In this document: piece by piece, positions 42,086 to 50,899 of the stretch
Numbering within the stretch: position 1 is the stretch's first letter
Layout: each line of letters opens with the position of its first letter
Source: Anaerolineae bacterium
GTDB taxonomy: Bacteria; Chloroflexota; Anaerolineae; Aggregatilineales; Phototrophicaceae
Direction: 5' to 3'
Length of the DNA stretch: 64,000 nucleotides
NCBI GenBank assembly: GCA_022823945.1
Contig: JAJEBK010000054.1
Span: forward strand, 1-64,000
Notes under the pieces: generated by a model
Told to the model about the DNA's origin: nothing
Database searches by the model: none
What the model saw: only the letters and a program-made list of their open reading frames with translations
Translations under genes and position numbers: made by a program

Positions 42086-42762
42086 ACATCAGGATCCCCA
42101 ACGGAAAATCTCGTCTGATGGTAGTCGAAGGCAAGGAGGATCAGGAGTTCTTTATTCAATTGGCCACACATCTTAAAGTGATAGGCGGCTGGCCGCTCCA
42201 GATTGAACAGTTGGATGGCAAAGGTAATTTCAAGGAGTTTCTGCTAGCCTTAACCAGACATCCAAGATTCGGTCAGCTCGCCACTATAGGCATCGTTCGC
42301 GACGCCGACTTTGGTACTAACGCATTTCAGAGCGTGCGCGACACAATTCTAAGTGCGAATGAAGTTAGTCCGCGTAAACTGTCAGTGCCAGAACGAGTAC
42401 TGGAATTAGCGCAAGGGACACCAAAAACTGGCGTGCTCATCCTGCCGTCAGGCGGACGTGAAGGCATGATAGAAAACCTGATAATGGACGTCTTCGACGA
42501 AGACCCAGTTGCCAAATGCGTTGACGAATACGTCAAATGTCTAAGAAAAGAAGGACAGTCAGTGTTGAAAGCGAGACTCCCGAAGGCGCGGCTTCGCACG
42601 TTCATAACCGGCAAAAACATTGGTGAAGACGCAGAAGGCGACGATTCAGACAGGCAGTATCTCTCGGATGTCTTTCACATGAGCTGGTGGAAGCCAGAAT
42701 TCTGGAACCACCCCGCCTTCAACCCCGCCAAAGATTTCCTGCGCCAACTCCTCGCCGACTAG
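42082..42762 (+). CDS. DUF3226-type TOPRIM protein, partner of the ATPase
   Basis: A 226-residue protein with TOPRIM-like acidic motifs: E16 in 'LMVVEGKEDQEFF' and the DxD pair D74/D76 in 'IGIVRDADFGTNAF'. 'VLILPSGGREGMIENLIMDVF' resembles the Gly/Glu-rich segment of DUF3226 (OLD-family TOPRIM relatives). A metal-dependent nuclease acting with the ATPase is inferred. It starts inside the stop codon of the ATPase gene. The first two-thirds of the gene share the lower GC of the island. Confidence 0.8.
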   Translation: MNIRIPNGKSRLMVVEGKEDQEFFIQLATHLKVIGGWPLQIEQLDGKGNFKEFLLALTRHPRFGQLATIGIVRDADFGTNAFQSVRDTILSANEVSPRKLSVPERVLELAQGTPKTGVLILPSGGREGMIENLIMDVFDEDPVAKCVDEYVKCLRKEGQSVLKARLPKARLRTFITGKNIGEDAEGDDSDRQYLSDVFHMSWWKPEFWNHPAFNPAKDFLRQLLAD

Positions 42763-42827
42763 ACCCGCCCAATCAGAATCTGTGGTAACCTGATAGCGAC
42801 CAGAGTCTTTGCAATGGGAGCGCGACA

Positions 42828-44195
42828 ATGACCACACGCAACGACCACTTCGCCTGGACATTGACAGGAATCGCCGGCGTCATTATCTTCGCCGCTTTCA
42901 CCGCTTGGGGTGGCATCCCGGCAGAGACGAATCTCGGCTTATTCTGGCTGCAAGCGAGCCTTTTTTTATTGGTTATCTGCGCCTTTGTCCTGGCTTTTTG
43001 GCATCTGCTCATTCGTCCCCTTGCGCCGAGCCTGCGCCAGCCGCAAACCAGCCAATTGACTTTCCGAGCGCGGGAAGTGTTGTCGCTGCTACTGGCCAGC
43101 GGCGGCATCGCGACCTTCATCGGTGGCGTCTGGGACGAATTGTGGCACCGCCGCTATGGCATTCCTTTTGGCGAGGACTTCTTCTGGCGGCCCCATCTGC
43201 TGATGTATTTTGGATTCGCCACCGCGACCGTCTGCGGCTTTTGGGCGCTGCTGTATCTGAATCGCCATCTGCGCGGCAACTTTCAACAGCGATTCCGCTC
43301 CAACACAGTCGTCGGACTGCTGATATTGAACGCCGCGTTTCTGCTCTACGCCTTGCCCGCCGACCCTCTCTGGCACTGGATTTTCGGCGAAGACCTCACC
43401 GCCTGGAGCATCCCGCATCTGATCTTGCTGACGAGCTTCGTCTTTACGCAATTGCTCGCGCTGGATCTGCAGATATCGACCAGGTTGCGACAGCAGTGGC
43501 GTGACCTATTCGGGCTGCGGCTCGGCGACTGTGTATCGTTGGTCATCCTCGCCGCCATCCAAATGCTGTGCCTGCAACTGATGCTCACCGAATGGGACGC
43601 GTCACTTGCAGGCATTCCGCCAGAATCGCTCGGGCTCTATCGTCCAGAGTGGCTGCTGGCGGCGAATCTGGTGGCTTGCGTCACCTTCACCGGCGTGCTG
43701 GCCACACGCCTGCTGCGCTGTGCCGGCGCGGCGACTGTGGCCGGGCTGCTCGCGCTGGTTTTTCGCTTCGGCTTGATACAGCTGTTTGATGCGGATGTGT
43801 TGCAGTTCGTCGCCTGGCTGGCTGCGCTGTTGCCCTTGTTCGCCATCGATATCTGGGCATACACCTGCAGCGCCATCCGCAAGCGCGAGCCGGACTGGCG
43901 CGGCACCGCTGCCGCCGTGATTGCCGCTATGGCGATTAATGCGCTCGTCATTCGCAGCCTGTACGATATTGGAGATGCGGATAATTTCGCCTATGCCGCC
44001 GCCATCATCATCACCGGCCTGGGCATGAGCTGGTTTGCCAATCGTGTGGCCGATGCTTTGCTGCGCCAGCACAAGGCGATCGCCGCGTTCACAAGCGAGC
44101 GCAAGCGCATCAAGCCGGCGGTATCCTTTGGCATCCTGGGCGTCTTCCTCGTCTTCATCGCCTTCTCCATCGTGACAGCGACTCCGCCGGTGTGA
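42828..44195 (+). CDS. Polytopic membrane protein of unknown function
   Basis: A 455-residue protein with about eleven or twelve hydrophobic helices and short loops. Charged loops contain 'GGVWDELWHRRYGIPFGEDFFWRPHLLMYFG' type His/Asp/Glu residues, some of which could bind metal or haem, but no known family is evident. GGGAG precedes the ATG. It follows the ATPase-TOPRIM island by 65 bp but has the normal high GC of the chromosome. Confidence 0.7.
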   Translation: MTTRNDHFAWTLTGIAGVIIFAAFTAWGGIPAETNLGLFWLQASLFLLVICAFVLAFWHLLIRPLAPSLRQPQTSQLTFRAREVLSLLLASGGIATFIGGVWDELWHRRYGIPFGEDFFWRPHLLMYFGFATATVCGFWALLYLNRHLRGNFQQRFRSNTVVGLLILNAAFLLYALPADPLWHWIFGEDLTAWSIPHLILLTSFVFTQLLALDLQISTRLRQQWRDLFGLRLGDCVSLVILAAIQMLCLQLMLTEWDASLAGIPPESLGLYRPEWLLAANLVACVTFTGVLATRLLRCAGAATVAGLLALVFRFGLIQLFDADVLQFVAWLAALLPLFAIDIWAYTCSAIRKREPDWRGTAAAVIAAMAINALVIRSLYDIGDADNFAYAAAIIITGLGMSWFANRVADALLRQHKAIAAFTSERKRIKPAVSFGILGVFLVFIAFSIVTATPPV

Positions 44196-44309
44196 ATTTG
44201 ATTTGGTCCCAAGGGTGGGCCAAAAGAGCGCAGTCGCGTGTCGCAGCGAGCATTTTGCGTTATGCTAGTTGTGATGGTTATGAGGCTGATGAATTCGCTC
44301 ATGGTTACA

Positions 44310-45773
44310 ATGACTGCGCCGACCAAGGCATCCACCAACAGCAAACCCAAGACCAAGACGAGCCCCAAGCCGCGCCGCTACGACTATGACATCGTCATCA
44401 TCGGTTCGGGACCGGCCGGACATCGCGCGGCCATCCAGTCGGCAAAGCTGGGCAAACGCGTGGCCGTCATCGAAAAGAAAACGTTGATCGGCGGTGTCTC
44501 GGTGAACACGGGTACGATCCCTTCCAAGACCCTCCGCGAAGCCGTCTTGCACTTGTCCGGCTTTCGGCAACGTTCGATTTATGGCGCTTCGTACACGGTC
44601 AAACAGCACATCACCATGAACGATCTGCTGATGCGCGCCGACCATGTCATCCGCCACGAGATCGAGATCAACAAGGTGCAGTTGCAGCGCAATGGCGTCG
44701 AGCTGATCCCCGGCATCGCCACCATCGTCAACGAGCACACGGTGCACCTGCACTTCCTGGGCAAAAAAGGCGAAGACGAGCTGACCACGCGCAACATCAT
44801 GATCGCCGTGGGCACCACAGTCTCCAAACCCAAAAACATCCCCTTTGATGGGCACACCATCTTCACCAGCGATGGCTTGCTGCGGCTGGATCACCTGCCA
44901 AAGACCCTGACAGTCGTAGGCGGCGGCGTTATCGGCTGTGAATACGCCTGCATGTTCGCCACATTGGGCACGCGCGTCACCCTGGTCGAATTGCAAGAAC
45001 GTCTGCTGACATTCGTAGACCACGAGATTGTCGATGCGCTCGTCTATCATATGCGCCAGCAGCGCGTCACCCTGCGCCTGGGCGAAAGCGTGCGCAGCAT
45101 TGAACATTGCGACACGCGCTTTGGTAGCGGCGTGAAGATCTGCCTGAAAAGCGGCAAAGAGATCGTCACCGAAATGGCGCTGTATGCCATCGGCCGCTAT
45201 GGCGCGACAACCAAACTGGGCTTGGAGAATATCGGCATCGTGCCCGACCAGCGCGGTCGCATCCGTGTCAACGAGCATTACCAGACCGAGATCCCCAATA
45301 TCTACGCGGTCGGCGATGTCATCGGCTTCCCCAGCCTGGCTTCCACCTCCATGGAACAAGGACGCATGGCGGCCAACCACGCCTTTGATGTCGACCATTC
45401 GAGTTTCCCGCAGCTTTTCCCCTACGGCATCTATGCCATCCCGGAGATATCCACCGTGGGCGCAAACGAAGAAGAGCTGACGCAGGCGGGCATCCCTTAC
45501 GAGGTGGGCAAAGCCTATTACAAGGAAATCGCGCGCGGGCAGATCCTCGGCGATACCATCGGCATGCTCAAGCTGGTCTTTCATCGCGAGAATCACAAGC
45601 TGCTGGGCGTGCACATCATCGGCGAGGGCGCCAGCGAGCTCATCCACATCGGGCAGACGGTCATGGCTTTTGGAGGGACGGTCGATTATTTCATCAACAC
45701 CGTCTTCAATTATCCGACGCTGGCGGAATGCTACAAGACAGCTGCCTTTGATGGCGTGAATCGGATAATGTGA
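44310..45773 (+). CDS. sthA: Soluble pyridine nucleotide transhydrogenase (SthA-type flavoprotein)
   Basis: A 487-residue member of the disulfide-reductase flavoprotein family: 'DIVIIGSGPAGHRAAIQSAKLG' (FAD fold), 'KTLIGGVSVNTGTIPSKTLREA' where the redox-active cysteines of relatives are replaced (GVSVNTGT), NAD(P) motif 'LTVVGGGVIGCEYACMFATLG' and 'IYAVGDVIGFPSLASTSMEQGR'. Absence of CxxxxC identifies an SthA-type transhydrogenase interconverting NADPH and NADH. ATG 44310 is preferred; ATGs at 44301, 44289 and upstream would add unconserved Met-rich residues. Confidence 0.9.
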   Translation: MTAPTKASTNSKPKTKTSPKPRRYDYDIVIIGSGPAGHRAAIQSAKLGKRVAVIEKKTLIGGVSVNTGTIPSKTLREAVLHLSGFRQRSIYGASYTVKQHITMNDLLMRADHVIRHEIEINKVQLQRNGVELIPGIATIVNEHTVHLHFLGKKGEDELTTRNIMIAVGTTVSKPKNIPFDGHTIFTSDGLLRLDHLPKTLTVVGGGVIGCEYACMFATLGTRVTLVELQERLLTFVDHEIVDALVYHMRQQRVTLRLGESVRSIEHCDTRFGSGVKICLKSGKEIVTEMALYAIGRYGATTKLGLENIGIVPDQRGRIRVNEHYQTEIPNIYAVGDVIGFPSLASTSMEQGRMAANHAFDVDHSSFPQLFPYGIYAIPEISTVGANEEELTQAGIPYEVGKAYYKEIARGQILGDTIGMLKLVFHRENHKLLGVHIIGEGASELIHIGQTVMAFGGTVDYFINTVFNYPTLAECYKTAAFDGVNRIM

Positions 45774-45872
45774 GGCTTGCCCGCAATTCGTGTTCTAAAT
45801 CGCTACAACTAATCAGTTTTGTCAGAGACTCGCGCTGCCAAGTCCGCGAACAATCGCTTATAGATCGGTTGC

Positions 45873-45901
45873 TTGCCATTGTGTCGACTTTGCAGTATAT
45901 T
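45873..45901 (+). promoter_or_regulatory. Sigma-70-type promoter of a 70-codon gene
   Basis: TTGCCA (45873-45878), a 17-nt spacer and TATATT (45896-45901) lie 46 nt upstream of the ATG at 45948, which also has an AAAGGAG ribosome-binding site. It is one of the best promoter matches in the window. Confidence 0.6.
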
Positions 45902-45947
45902 GCTTGTGTAGCTAAGCTTCGCCACGCGCTGCAAAGGAGTAACCCGC

Positions 45948-46160
45948 ATGTCCGAGCCAACCGCGAACTCCGCCCCGACATTGACGCAGCAAGCAGCCTT
46001 ATCCGACACTGGCGAACTCACTGAATCCCAAATCGAGTTCATGGAAGACTTGCGCGCGGGCCTGCTTGACATGAAGCACGGCAGAGTCCAGCCCGCCCGT
46101 GAAGCCCTGAGTGAAATCGAGCGGGAGATCGCAGCCGAAGAATCCGAACCGCCGGACTGA
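45948..46160 (+). CDS. Small hydrophilic protein, unknown function
   Basis: A 70-residue acidic protein, probably helical from about residue 25 to 62 ('LTESQIEFMEDLRAGLLDMK', then 'GRVQPAREALSEIEREI'). The helix with '..G...GR...A...' spacing recalls small antitoxin-like proteins, but no toxin gene adjoins it. It has a good promoter and an AAAGGAG Shine-Dalgarno, so expression is likely. It ends 6 bp from the convergent portal-like gene. Confidence 0.6.
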   Translation: MSEPTANSAPTLTQQAALSDTGELTESQIEFMEDLRAGLLDMKHGRVQPAREALSEIEREIAAEESEPPD

Positions 46161-46165
46161 TAACT

Positions 46166-47584
46166 TCAATCCTCCGTGCCCCCGTGCCTCTGTGGCGATA
46201 CCCCCGCAAACACAGCCCGCACGCCTTCTTTATCCCCAGCCCCAGCCAAGCCCGCCGCCACCTCAAAAGCCAGCTCGTCAGGCAGCGCCCGCACCTCGAA
46301 TCCCCGCGTCTCGTCCCGTCCCAGCCGATTCAAGGCGAAGCGCTCCCACTGCGCCAACTCATTTTCAATCGCCGACTTCGCAGCAGAAGCCTCCCCCTGA
46401 CGCGTCGGGGGGAGATTTAGAGGGGGGTTATCTCGACGGGGGGACAGAGGGGGGTTCTCGCCCCAGCCCACCGGCGGCAGCTGAAAATAGCGCTCGCGCA
46501 GTTCGTTCACGCTCATGATCGGATACGCCGCCTGGATTTCCGCCAGCCGCGTCTGCATATCGGTCGGGCGGATATCGTCAAATGCCGCGACCAGTCCTTG
46601 CCCATAGAAAGGCAGCAGATCGGCGCTGATTTTCTCCGCCAGGCGCACCAGCTTGGGATAGAGCGTGCGCTCGATGAACTGCCGCTCGGCGACCACGGCG
46701 TTGGCTTCGGTGGCGTTTTCGCTGACCAGCCCGACCGGGATGCCGAAGATGTTCAGGATTTCATCGCGCTGCGCCCGCCGCCCCTGCAAGAAGTCCAGGT
46801 CGCTGTGGCTGAGCCCGATATGCTGCCATTCGACCGCTCCGCCGCGCAGGAAAGCCGTCCGCCGCGATGTGCCGCCATAATTGCTGCGCCATTCGCGCTT
46901 CATGCGCTCGAAGTCGCTGTCGCTGATGAAGTCGCGGATGTTGACGATGCCGGCTGGCACGCCGCTGTCTTTGCCGAATGTGTGGCGATTCCAGTCTGAC
47001 ATGTGGCGGTCGGAAAGCACGGCGTTGCGCGCTGCCGAGATGGGCGACAAGCCATAAAAGTCGTTGCCGGGGTGCCAGCGCTGGAAGTGCAGCACTTCCA
47101 CTGCCGAAAGCGGGATGGTCTGCCCGTCCAGCTGATACAAATAACCAGCCACCACGCGCGCGGCATCGGGCACCACAGAAACGCGGTCGGGGCGCAGCAT
47201 CCAGATCTCGCGCGGCAGGCCCCGTTCATCGCCCACCAGCAGCCAATAAGCATTGCCATGCAGCTCCAGCGCGCCCAGGGTCTGCTCGATCAGCTCAAAG
47301 CGGCTGGTCAGCGGGTTCGGGCAAGCCAGCAGCTGCTCCAGCGGATGATTGTCAATGCCGATGCGCCGCTCGCCCTGCAAGCGATAAACCTTGAGCGGGA
47401 CGAGCGCGCCGGCTTCGGCAATGCGGTTGATGGCGATGTACACCCAGGGCGACTGCTCATAGACGCGCGCGGAATGGGCATCGAGCGGGGCGCTCTGCGG
47501 GATGCGCTGCTGCGCGGATACCAGGTCGAACTGCGGGGCGCGCCTGCGCAGACGGTCGCGAACATTGCCAAGCCAGTTGAACAT
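46166..47584 (-). CDS. Solitary HK97-family phage portal protein
   Basis: A 472-residue portal protein: 'VYEQSPWVYIAINRIAEAGA', 'PLEQLLACPNPLTSRFELIEQ', 'LHGNAYWLLVGDERGLPREIW', 'LHFQRWHPGNDFYGLSPISAA' and 'FGIPVGLVSENATEANAVVAER' are typical. GAGGAG precedes ATG 47584. No terminase, protease or capsid gene is nearby. Near residues 385-410 the reading frame crosses an R1 repeat ('ENPPLSPRRDNPPLNLPPT'), and the last residues ('SPQRHGGTED') are read from an R4 repeat, so the 3' end has been reshaped by repeats. It is perhaps a prophage remnant. Confidence 0.85.
   Translation of the reverse strand: MFNWLGNVRDRLRRRAPQFDLVSAQQRIPQSAPLDAHSARVYEQSPWVYIAINRIAEAGALVPLKVYRLQGERRIGIDNHPLEQLLACPNPLTSRFELIEQTLGALELHGNAYWLLVGDERGLPREIWMLRPDRVSVVPDAARVVAGYLYQLDGQTIPLSAVEVLHFQRWHPGNDFYGLSPISAARNAVLSDRHMSDWNRHTFGKDSGVPAGIVNIRDFISDSDFERMKREWRSNYGGTSRRTAFLRGGAVEWQHIGLSHSDLDFLQGRRAQRDEILNIFGIPVGLVSENATEANAVVAERQFIERTLYPKLVRLAEKISADLLPFYGQGLVAAFDDIRPTDMQTRLAEIQAAYPIMSVNELRERYFQLPPVGWGENPPLSPRRDNPPLNLPPTRQGEASAAKSAIENELAQWERFALNRLGRDETRGFEVRALPDELAFEVAAGLAGAGDKEGVRAVFAGVSPQRHGGTED
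46389..46457. repeat. R1 repeat inside the portal gene
   Basis: 'CCTCCCCCTGACGCGTCGGG' and 'GGGGAGATTTAGAGGGGGGT' followed by a second partial copy '...TCGACGGGGGGACAGAGG' match the repeat seen in the membrane-protein paralogues, but are read in another frame (Pro-Pro-Leu... instead of Pro-Pro-Asp-Glu-Ser). Confidence 0.85.
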
Positions 47585-47658
47585 CGGCTGCTCCTCTTCG
47601 TGGGTTTTGCAGCAGGCTAGCAAGGTCGAGGGCGCATGCGGCGACTATTTGTGCGCGT

Positions 47659-47748
47659 ACCCCCCGCAATCCCCTCGACAGGTCAGGGGGAAGCACATAC
47701 CTTGACTCCCCTCCCTGACTCGTCGGGGAGGGGCCGGGGGAGGGGTAG
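47659..47748. repeat. R1 repeat, intergenic copies
   Basis: A degenerate 'CCCCCCGCAATCCCCTCGAC' copy and a 'CTCCCTGACTCGTCGGGGAG' copy lie between the portal and FHA genes, showing that the family found in coding regions also occurs as ordinary intergenic DNA. Confidence 0.8.
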
Positions 47749-47754
47749 ATGGTC

Positions 47755-48546
47755 TTAACAACCCAGCCCCAGCGCAGCCACGATATCGCTGAGCACAGGC
47801 AGGTCGCACCACAGATTCAGCATATCGACCAGCACCAGGGCGATGCCGGCAAAGCATACAAACACCAGTACGAAGAACACGAAGCAACCCAGGATCAACC
47901 AGGGCGAAGTGCCGCTGCGTTCTTCACGCGCGGCGTAGGGATCATAATCATAGGCGGGATACTGCTGGGGCGGCGGCGGGGTGGCATAGCCGGGCTGCTG
48001 CCCTGGATAGGCGGCGGGGTGCTGGGGCGGCGCGGCGGGGTGCTCGGCAGAAGGGTCCGGTTGCTGAGGCGGCGCGGCAGGTGTTTCGGGATAAGCGGCA
48101 TATTCGGGCTGGGCATACGATTCGACCGGCGGCACGATGGCATCGCTGGGCTGCTGCAAACCATACCCTATCTGTGGACCAGGTGTGGGGGCATCAGCTG
48201 GTTCGATAGGCAGCAAATCGCCCAGTCTGGCTTCGTTGCGCACTTGTTCCAGCGCCAGCACAACCGTATCGCCCAGGCCGATCATGTCGCCGACTTGCAA
48301 GGGGGTAACGCCAGCGATGCGCTTGCCATTGACGAAAGTGCCATTGGTAGAGCCGAGGTCTTCCAGAGTCAGTCCATCGCCAGAGCGCAGCAGGCGCATG
48401 TGGCTGCGGCTGATTTCGCGGTCGTTGATGACGATGTCGTTGTTGATGCCGCGCCCTAGCGTGGTGGTGTCCGCGCCGATTTCGAAGCTTTCATTCGGTT
48501 GTGGTCCGCGCCGCACAACCAGGCGGAAACTGTCATTCTGCTGCAT
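47755..48546 (-). CDS. FHA-domain protein with Pro-rich linker and C-terminal membrane anchor
   Basis: A 263-residue protein. The FHA domain (about 10-105) has the phosphothreonine-binding residues in 'TLGRGINNDIVINDREISRSHMRL' and 'LEDLGSTNGTFVNG'. It is followed by a Pro/Gln/Tyr-rich linker (about 120-215) and one C-terminal helix ('ILGCFVFFVLVFVCFAGIAL'), so the FHA domain faces the cytoplasm from a tail anchor. It probably docks a phosphoprotein of a Ser/Thr kinase pathway at the membrane; no kinase is in the window. GAGGAAAC precedes the ATG. Confidence 0.88.
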   Translation of the reverse strand: MQQNDSFRLVVRRGPQPNESFEIGADTTTLGRGINNDIVINDREISRSHMRLLRSGDGLTLEDLGSTNGTFVNGKRIAGVTPLQVGDMIGLGDTVVLALEQVRNEARLGDLLPIEPADAPTPGPQIGYGLQQPSDAIVPPVESYAQPEYAAYPETPAAPPQQPDPSAEHPAAPPQHPAAYPGQQPGYATPPPPQQYPAYDYDPYAAREERSGTSPWLILGCFVFFVLVFVCFAGIALVLVDMLNLWCDLPVLSDIVAALGLGC

Positions 48547-48626
48547 TGTTTCCTCCCCCTGCACCTGCCGGCTTCTGCGCGGGAATGATCGTTGTGTTCT
48601 AGTATAGCGCGTCCTGTTTACAAATG

Positions 48627-49493
48627 CTACAAGCGCGATTGCGGCTGTGGCAGCCATAGCTCCAGCAGCGCCAACCCATTCACCCAGCGACCGCGCAAGC
48701 GAACCTCCCAATGCAGATGCGGCGCGCTGCTGCGCCCGGTGTTGCCGCTGAGGCCGATGATCTGCCCGGCCCCCACCGTCTGCCCCGCTTGCACTTGCAG
48801 CGCCGAAAAATGCGCGCAGCCGGTATAGAGACCCAGTCCGTGGTCGATCAGCACATAGTTGCCGCGGATCTTCAGTTGTCCGGCGAATGCCACCCGCCCG
48901 GCCGCCATCGCTCGCACCGGTGTGCCTGTCGCCGCCTGTTGGTCCCAACCGCTGTGCCGCGTCTGTATGCCGGCATTCAGCGCTCGGAAGCTGCCAAATG
49001 GAGAAGTTAGCGCGCTGGACAAGGGCAATTCAAAGCCAGCCGCATCCCAGAGCGGCAACTTGCCGGAATAGGTGGACACATCCGTGATAGCGGCCAACTC
49101 TGCCGATTCTATCGACGCATCGACCAAGCCAGCCGCCGCGCTCGGCAATGTGAAATTTTCGCGAATGAAATTACCCAGCACAATGCGCACGCGCCGCGCA
49201 AAGGTCGCCGCACCAGAAGCCAATTGCGCATGCACCACCAGCGGATACGCGCGAGGCAGCGCATCCATGTCGGCAGCCAGCAGCGCATACCAGCCGCCCT
49301 CGGCGTGAAAAAATGGGACGAGCTCGCCGCGCCAGTTTGCCCGCGCAGAATCAATCTCGCTGCCGAGCAGGCAGAGCAGGCCAACTTCGCCCTGTCGCAA
49401 GGTAGAAAAATGCCAATCCAGCCTGAAGCCCGCCGCAAATTGGCTGGATGCCGGGATGGGCCGCGGCGCTGGCTGGGGCTGGGGGCGTGACAT
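48627..49493 (-). CDS. M23-family peptidoglycan endopeptidase
   Basis: A 288-residue protein. The C-terminal 110 residues form an M23 (LytM/gluzincin-like) domain with zinc ligands in 'TRHSGWDQQAATGTPVRAM' (HxGxD) and 'SSAPHLHWEVRL' (HxH), plus 'LYTGCAHFSALQVQAG'. The N-terminal 140 residues are an Ig-like/beta domain. No signal peptide is seen from ATG 49493 or TTG 49523, which is unusual for a wall hydrolase; a missed start or non-classical export is possible. Confidence 0.85.
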   Translation of the reverse strand: MSRPQPQPAPRPIPASSQFAAGFRLDWHFSTLRQGEVGLLCLLGSEIDSARANWRGELVPFFHAEGGWYALLAADMDALPRAYPLVVHAQLASGAATFARRVRIVLGNFIRENFTLPSAAAGLVDASIESAELAAITDVSTYSGKLPLWDAAGFELPLSSALTSPFGSFRALNAGIQTRHSGWDQQAATGTPVRAMAAGRVAFAGQLKIRGNYVLIDHGLGLYTGCAHFSALQVQAGQTVGAGQIIGLSGNTGRSSAPHLHWEVRLRGRWVNGLALLELWLPQPQSRL

Positions 49494-49555
49494 CGTTGGC
49501 GTGGCGCTCCAGGCACTGTGCAACTATCAATTAAAGCACAGGCGAGATGCGTATC

Positions 49556-49630
49556 GTAGGGGCGAGGCGCTGACTCGCCCGCTGCAAACCGAATGGTAAC
49601 GAGGCGAGCGACCTGCCATGTCACCCCTAC
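49556..49630. repeat. R2 palindromic repeat between divergent peptidase genes
   Basis: 'GTAGGGGCGAG..CTCGCCC' (stem 49560-49566 / 49574-49580) with an outer 'GTAGGGG' (49556-49562) and 'CCCCTAC' (49624-49630). Same family as at 16167, 20510, 30435 and 63052. Confidence 0.75.
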
Positions 49631-49724
49631 ATCAATTCTTCTGGGGGACAGCGGTGCGCTCGTATCCAGCCAGCCTCGCGCGAATATGCTACACTAGCCC
49701 CCTGCCCGCACACAGCAAAGGACA

Positions 49725-50882
49725 ATGTCTCCCATGACCAGCGCCGACAACCGCCGCATTCTGGATTACCTTCGCCAGCATCAGCCACAAATGGTGACTG
49801 ATTTGCAGCGCTTCATCGAGTTGGAATCGCCGACCTCGCACAAACCCGCGGTCGATGCCTTTGGCGCGGCGCTGGCGGACGAATTGCGGGGATTGGGCGG
49901 CGAGCTCGAGACCATCTCAAAAGCCGAAGTCGGCGATGTGCTGCGGGCGCGCTGGAATCCCGGCGCTGGTGGTGTGGTCATCCTCAGCCACATGGACACG
50001 GTTTGGGATGTCGGCACGGTGGCGGGCAGGCCCACGCGCATTGATGGCGACCGCATCTATGGAGTCGGCTCCATGGACATGAAGGGCGGCATCGTCATTG
50101 CGCTATGGGCATTGCGGGCGCTGCGCGAACTGACGCTTTTCCCCACCCAGCCCATCACCTACCTGCTCAACTCGGACGAAGAAACGGGCAGCCGTCATTC
50201 CAGCGCGGAGATCGAAACCGAGGCGCTGGCGCACGATGTCGTCTTTGTCACCGAGCCACCGCAAGATGGCAAATACAAGACGCAGCGCAAAGGCACTGGT
50301 CACTACACCATTACGGCAAAGGGCCGAGCAGCGCATTCTGGCGCGGACCATGCCCGCGGCATCAACGCCATTGCCGAACTGGCGCATCAGGTGCTGGCGG
50401 TGCAAGCCATGACCGATTACAGCATCGGCACAACCGCCAATGTCGGCGTCATCAGCGGCGGCACGCGCCCCAATGTCGTGCCAGCCCAGGCGCAAATCGA
50501 GATCAATACGCGCGCCACCACCCGCGTCAACCAGCGGTCCATCCACGAAAAGATCATGAGCCTCCAGCCGCGCCATCCAGAAGCCGAGCTGATCATCGAA
50601 CACGGTGGCGGTGTGCCGCCGATGGAACGCACACCCCAGATCGCCGCGCTTTTCAAACAGGCGCAGACGCTCGCGGCGGAAATGGGCATCGCCCTGGACG
50701 AAGGCAGCACCGGTGGCGGCAGTGATGGCAACAAGACAGCTGCGCTGGGCGTGCCGACCCTGGATGGCATGGGCATTGTCGGCGATGGCGGGCACGCTAT
50801 CAATGAATATGGCGAAATCTCGTCCCTGTCCGAACGCGCCGCCATCATGGCCGCCATGCTGCGAGAGCGGCTGCAAGTCTAA
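49725..50882 (+). CDS. M20-family metallopeptidase (carboxypeptidase G2-like)
   Basis: A 385-residue zinc peptidase. Metal-binding and catalytic segments: 'VILSHMDTVWDVGT', 'IYGVGSMDMKGGIV', 'YLLNSDEETGSRHS', 'TGHYTITAKGRAAHSGADHARG' (dimerisation-domain His) and 'GVPTLDGMGIVGDGGHAINEYGE'. This matches the glutamate carboxypeptidase (CPG2) branch, which removes C-terminal glutamate from folates or peptides. AAAGGA precedes it; an ATG nine bases further in is an alternative start. The next gene follows at 17 bp. Confidence 0.93.
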   Translation: MSPMTSADNRRILDYLRQHQPQMVTDLQRFIELESPTSHKPAVDAFGAALADELRGLGGELETISKAEVGDVLRARWNPGAGGVVILSHMDTVWDVGTVAGRPTRIDGDRIYGVGSMDMKGGIVIALWALRALRELTLFPTQPITYLLNSDEETGSRHSSAEIETEALAHDVVFVTEPPQDGKYKTQRKGTGHYTITAKGRAAHSGADHARGINAIAELAHQVLAVQAMTDYSIGTTANVGVISGGTRPNVVPAQAQIEINTRATTRVNQRSIHEKIMSLQPRHPEAELIIEHGGGVPPMERTPQIAALFKQAQTLAAEMGIALDEGSTGGGSDGNKTAALGVPTLDGMGIVGDGGHAINEYGEISSLSERAAIMAAMLRERLQV

Positions 50883-50899
50883 CTGAGCGGGAGAGACCG

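Noticed and set aside
44265-45647. 460-codon open frame antisense to sthA
   Set aside because: Shadow of the flavoprotein gene: the composition is skewed and no family pattern is visible.
45948-46160. Toxin-antitoxin module
   Set aside because: The 70-residue protein has some antitoxin-like helix features, but no toxin gene lies on either side, so the call was left as unknown.
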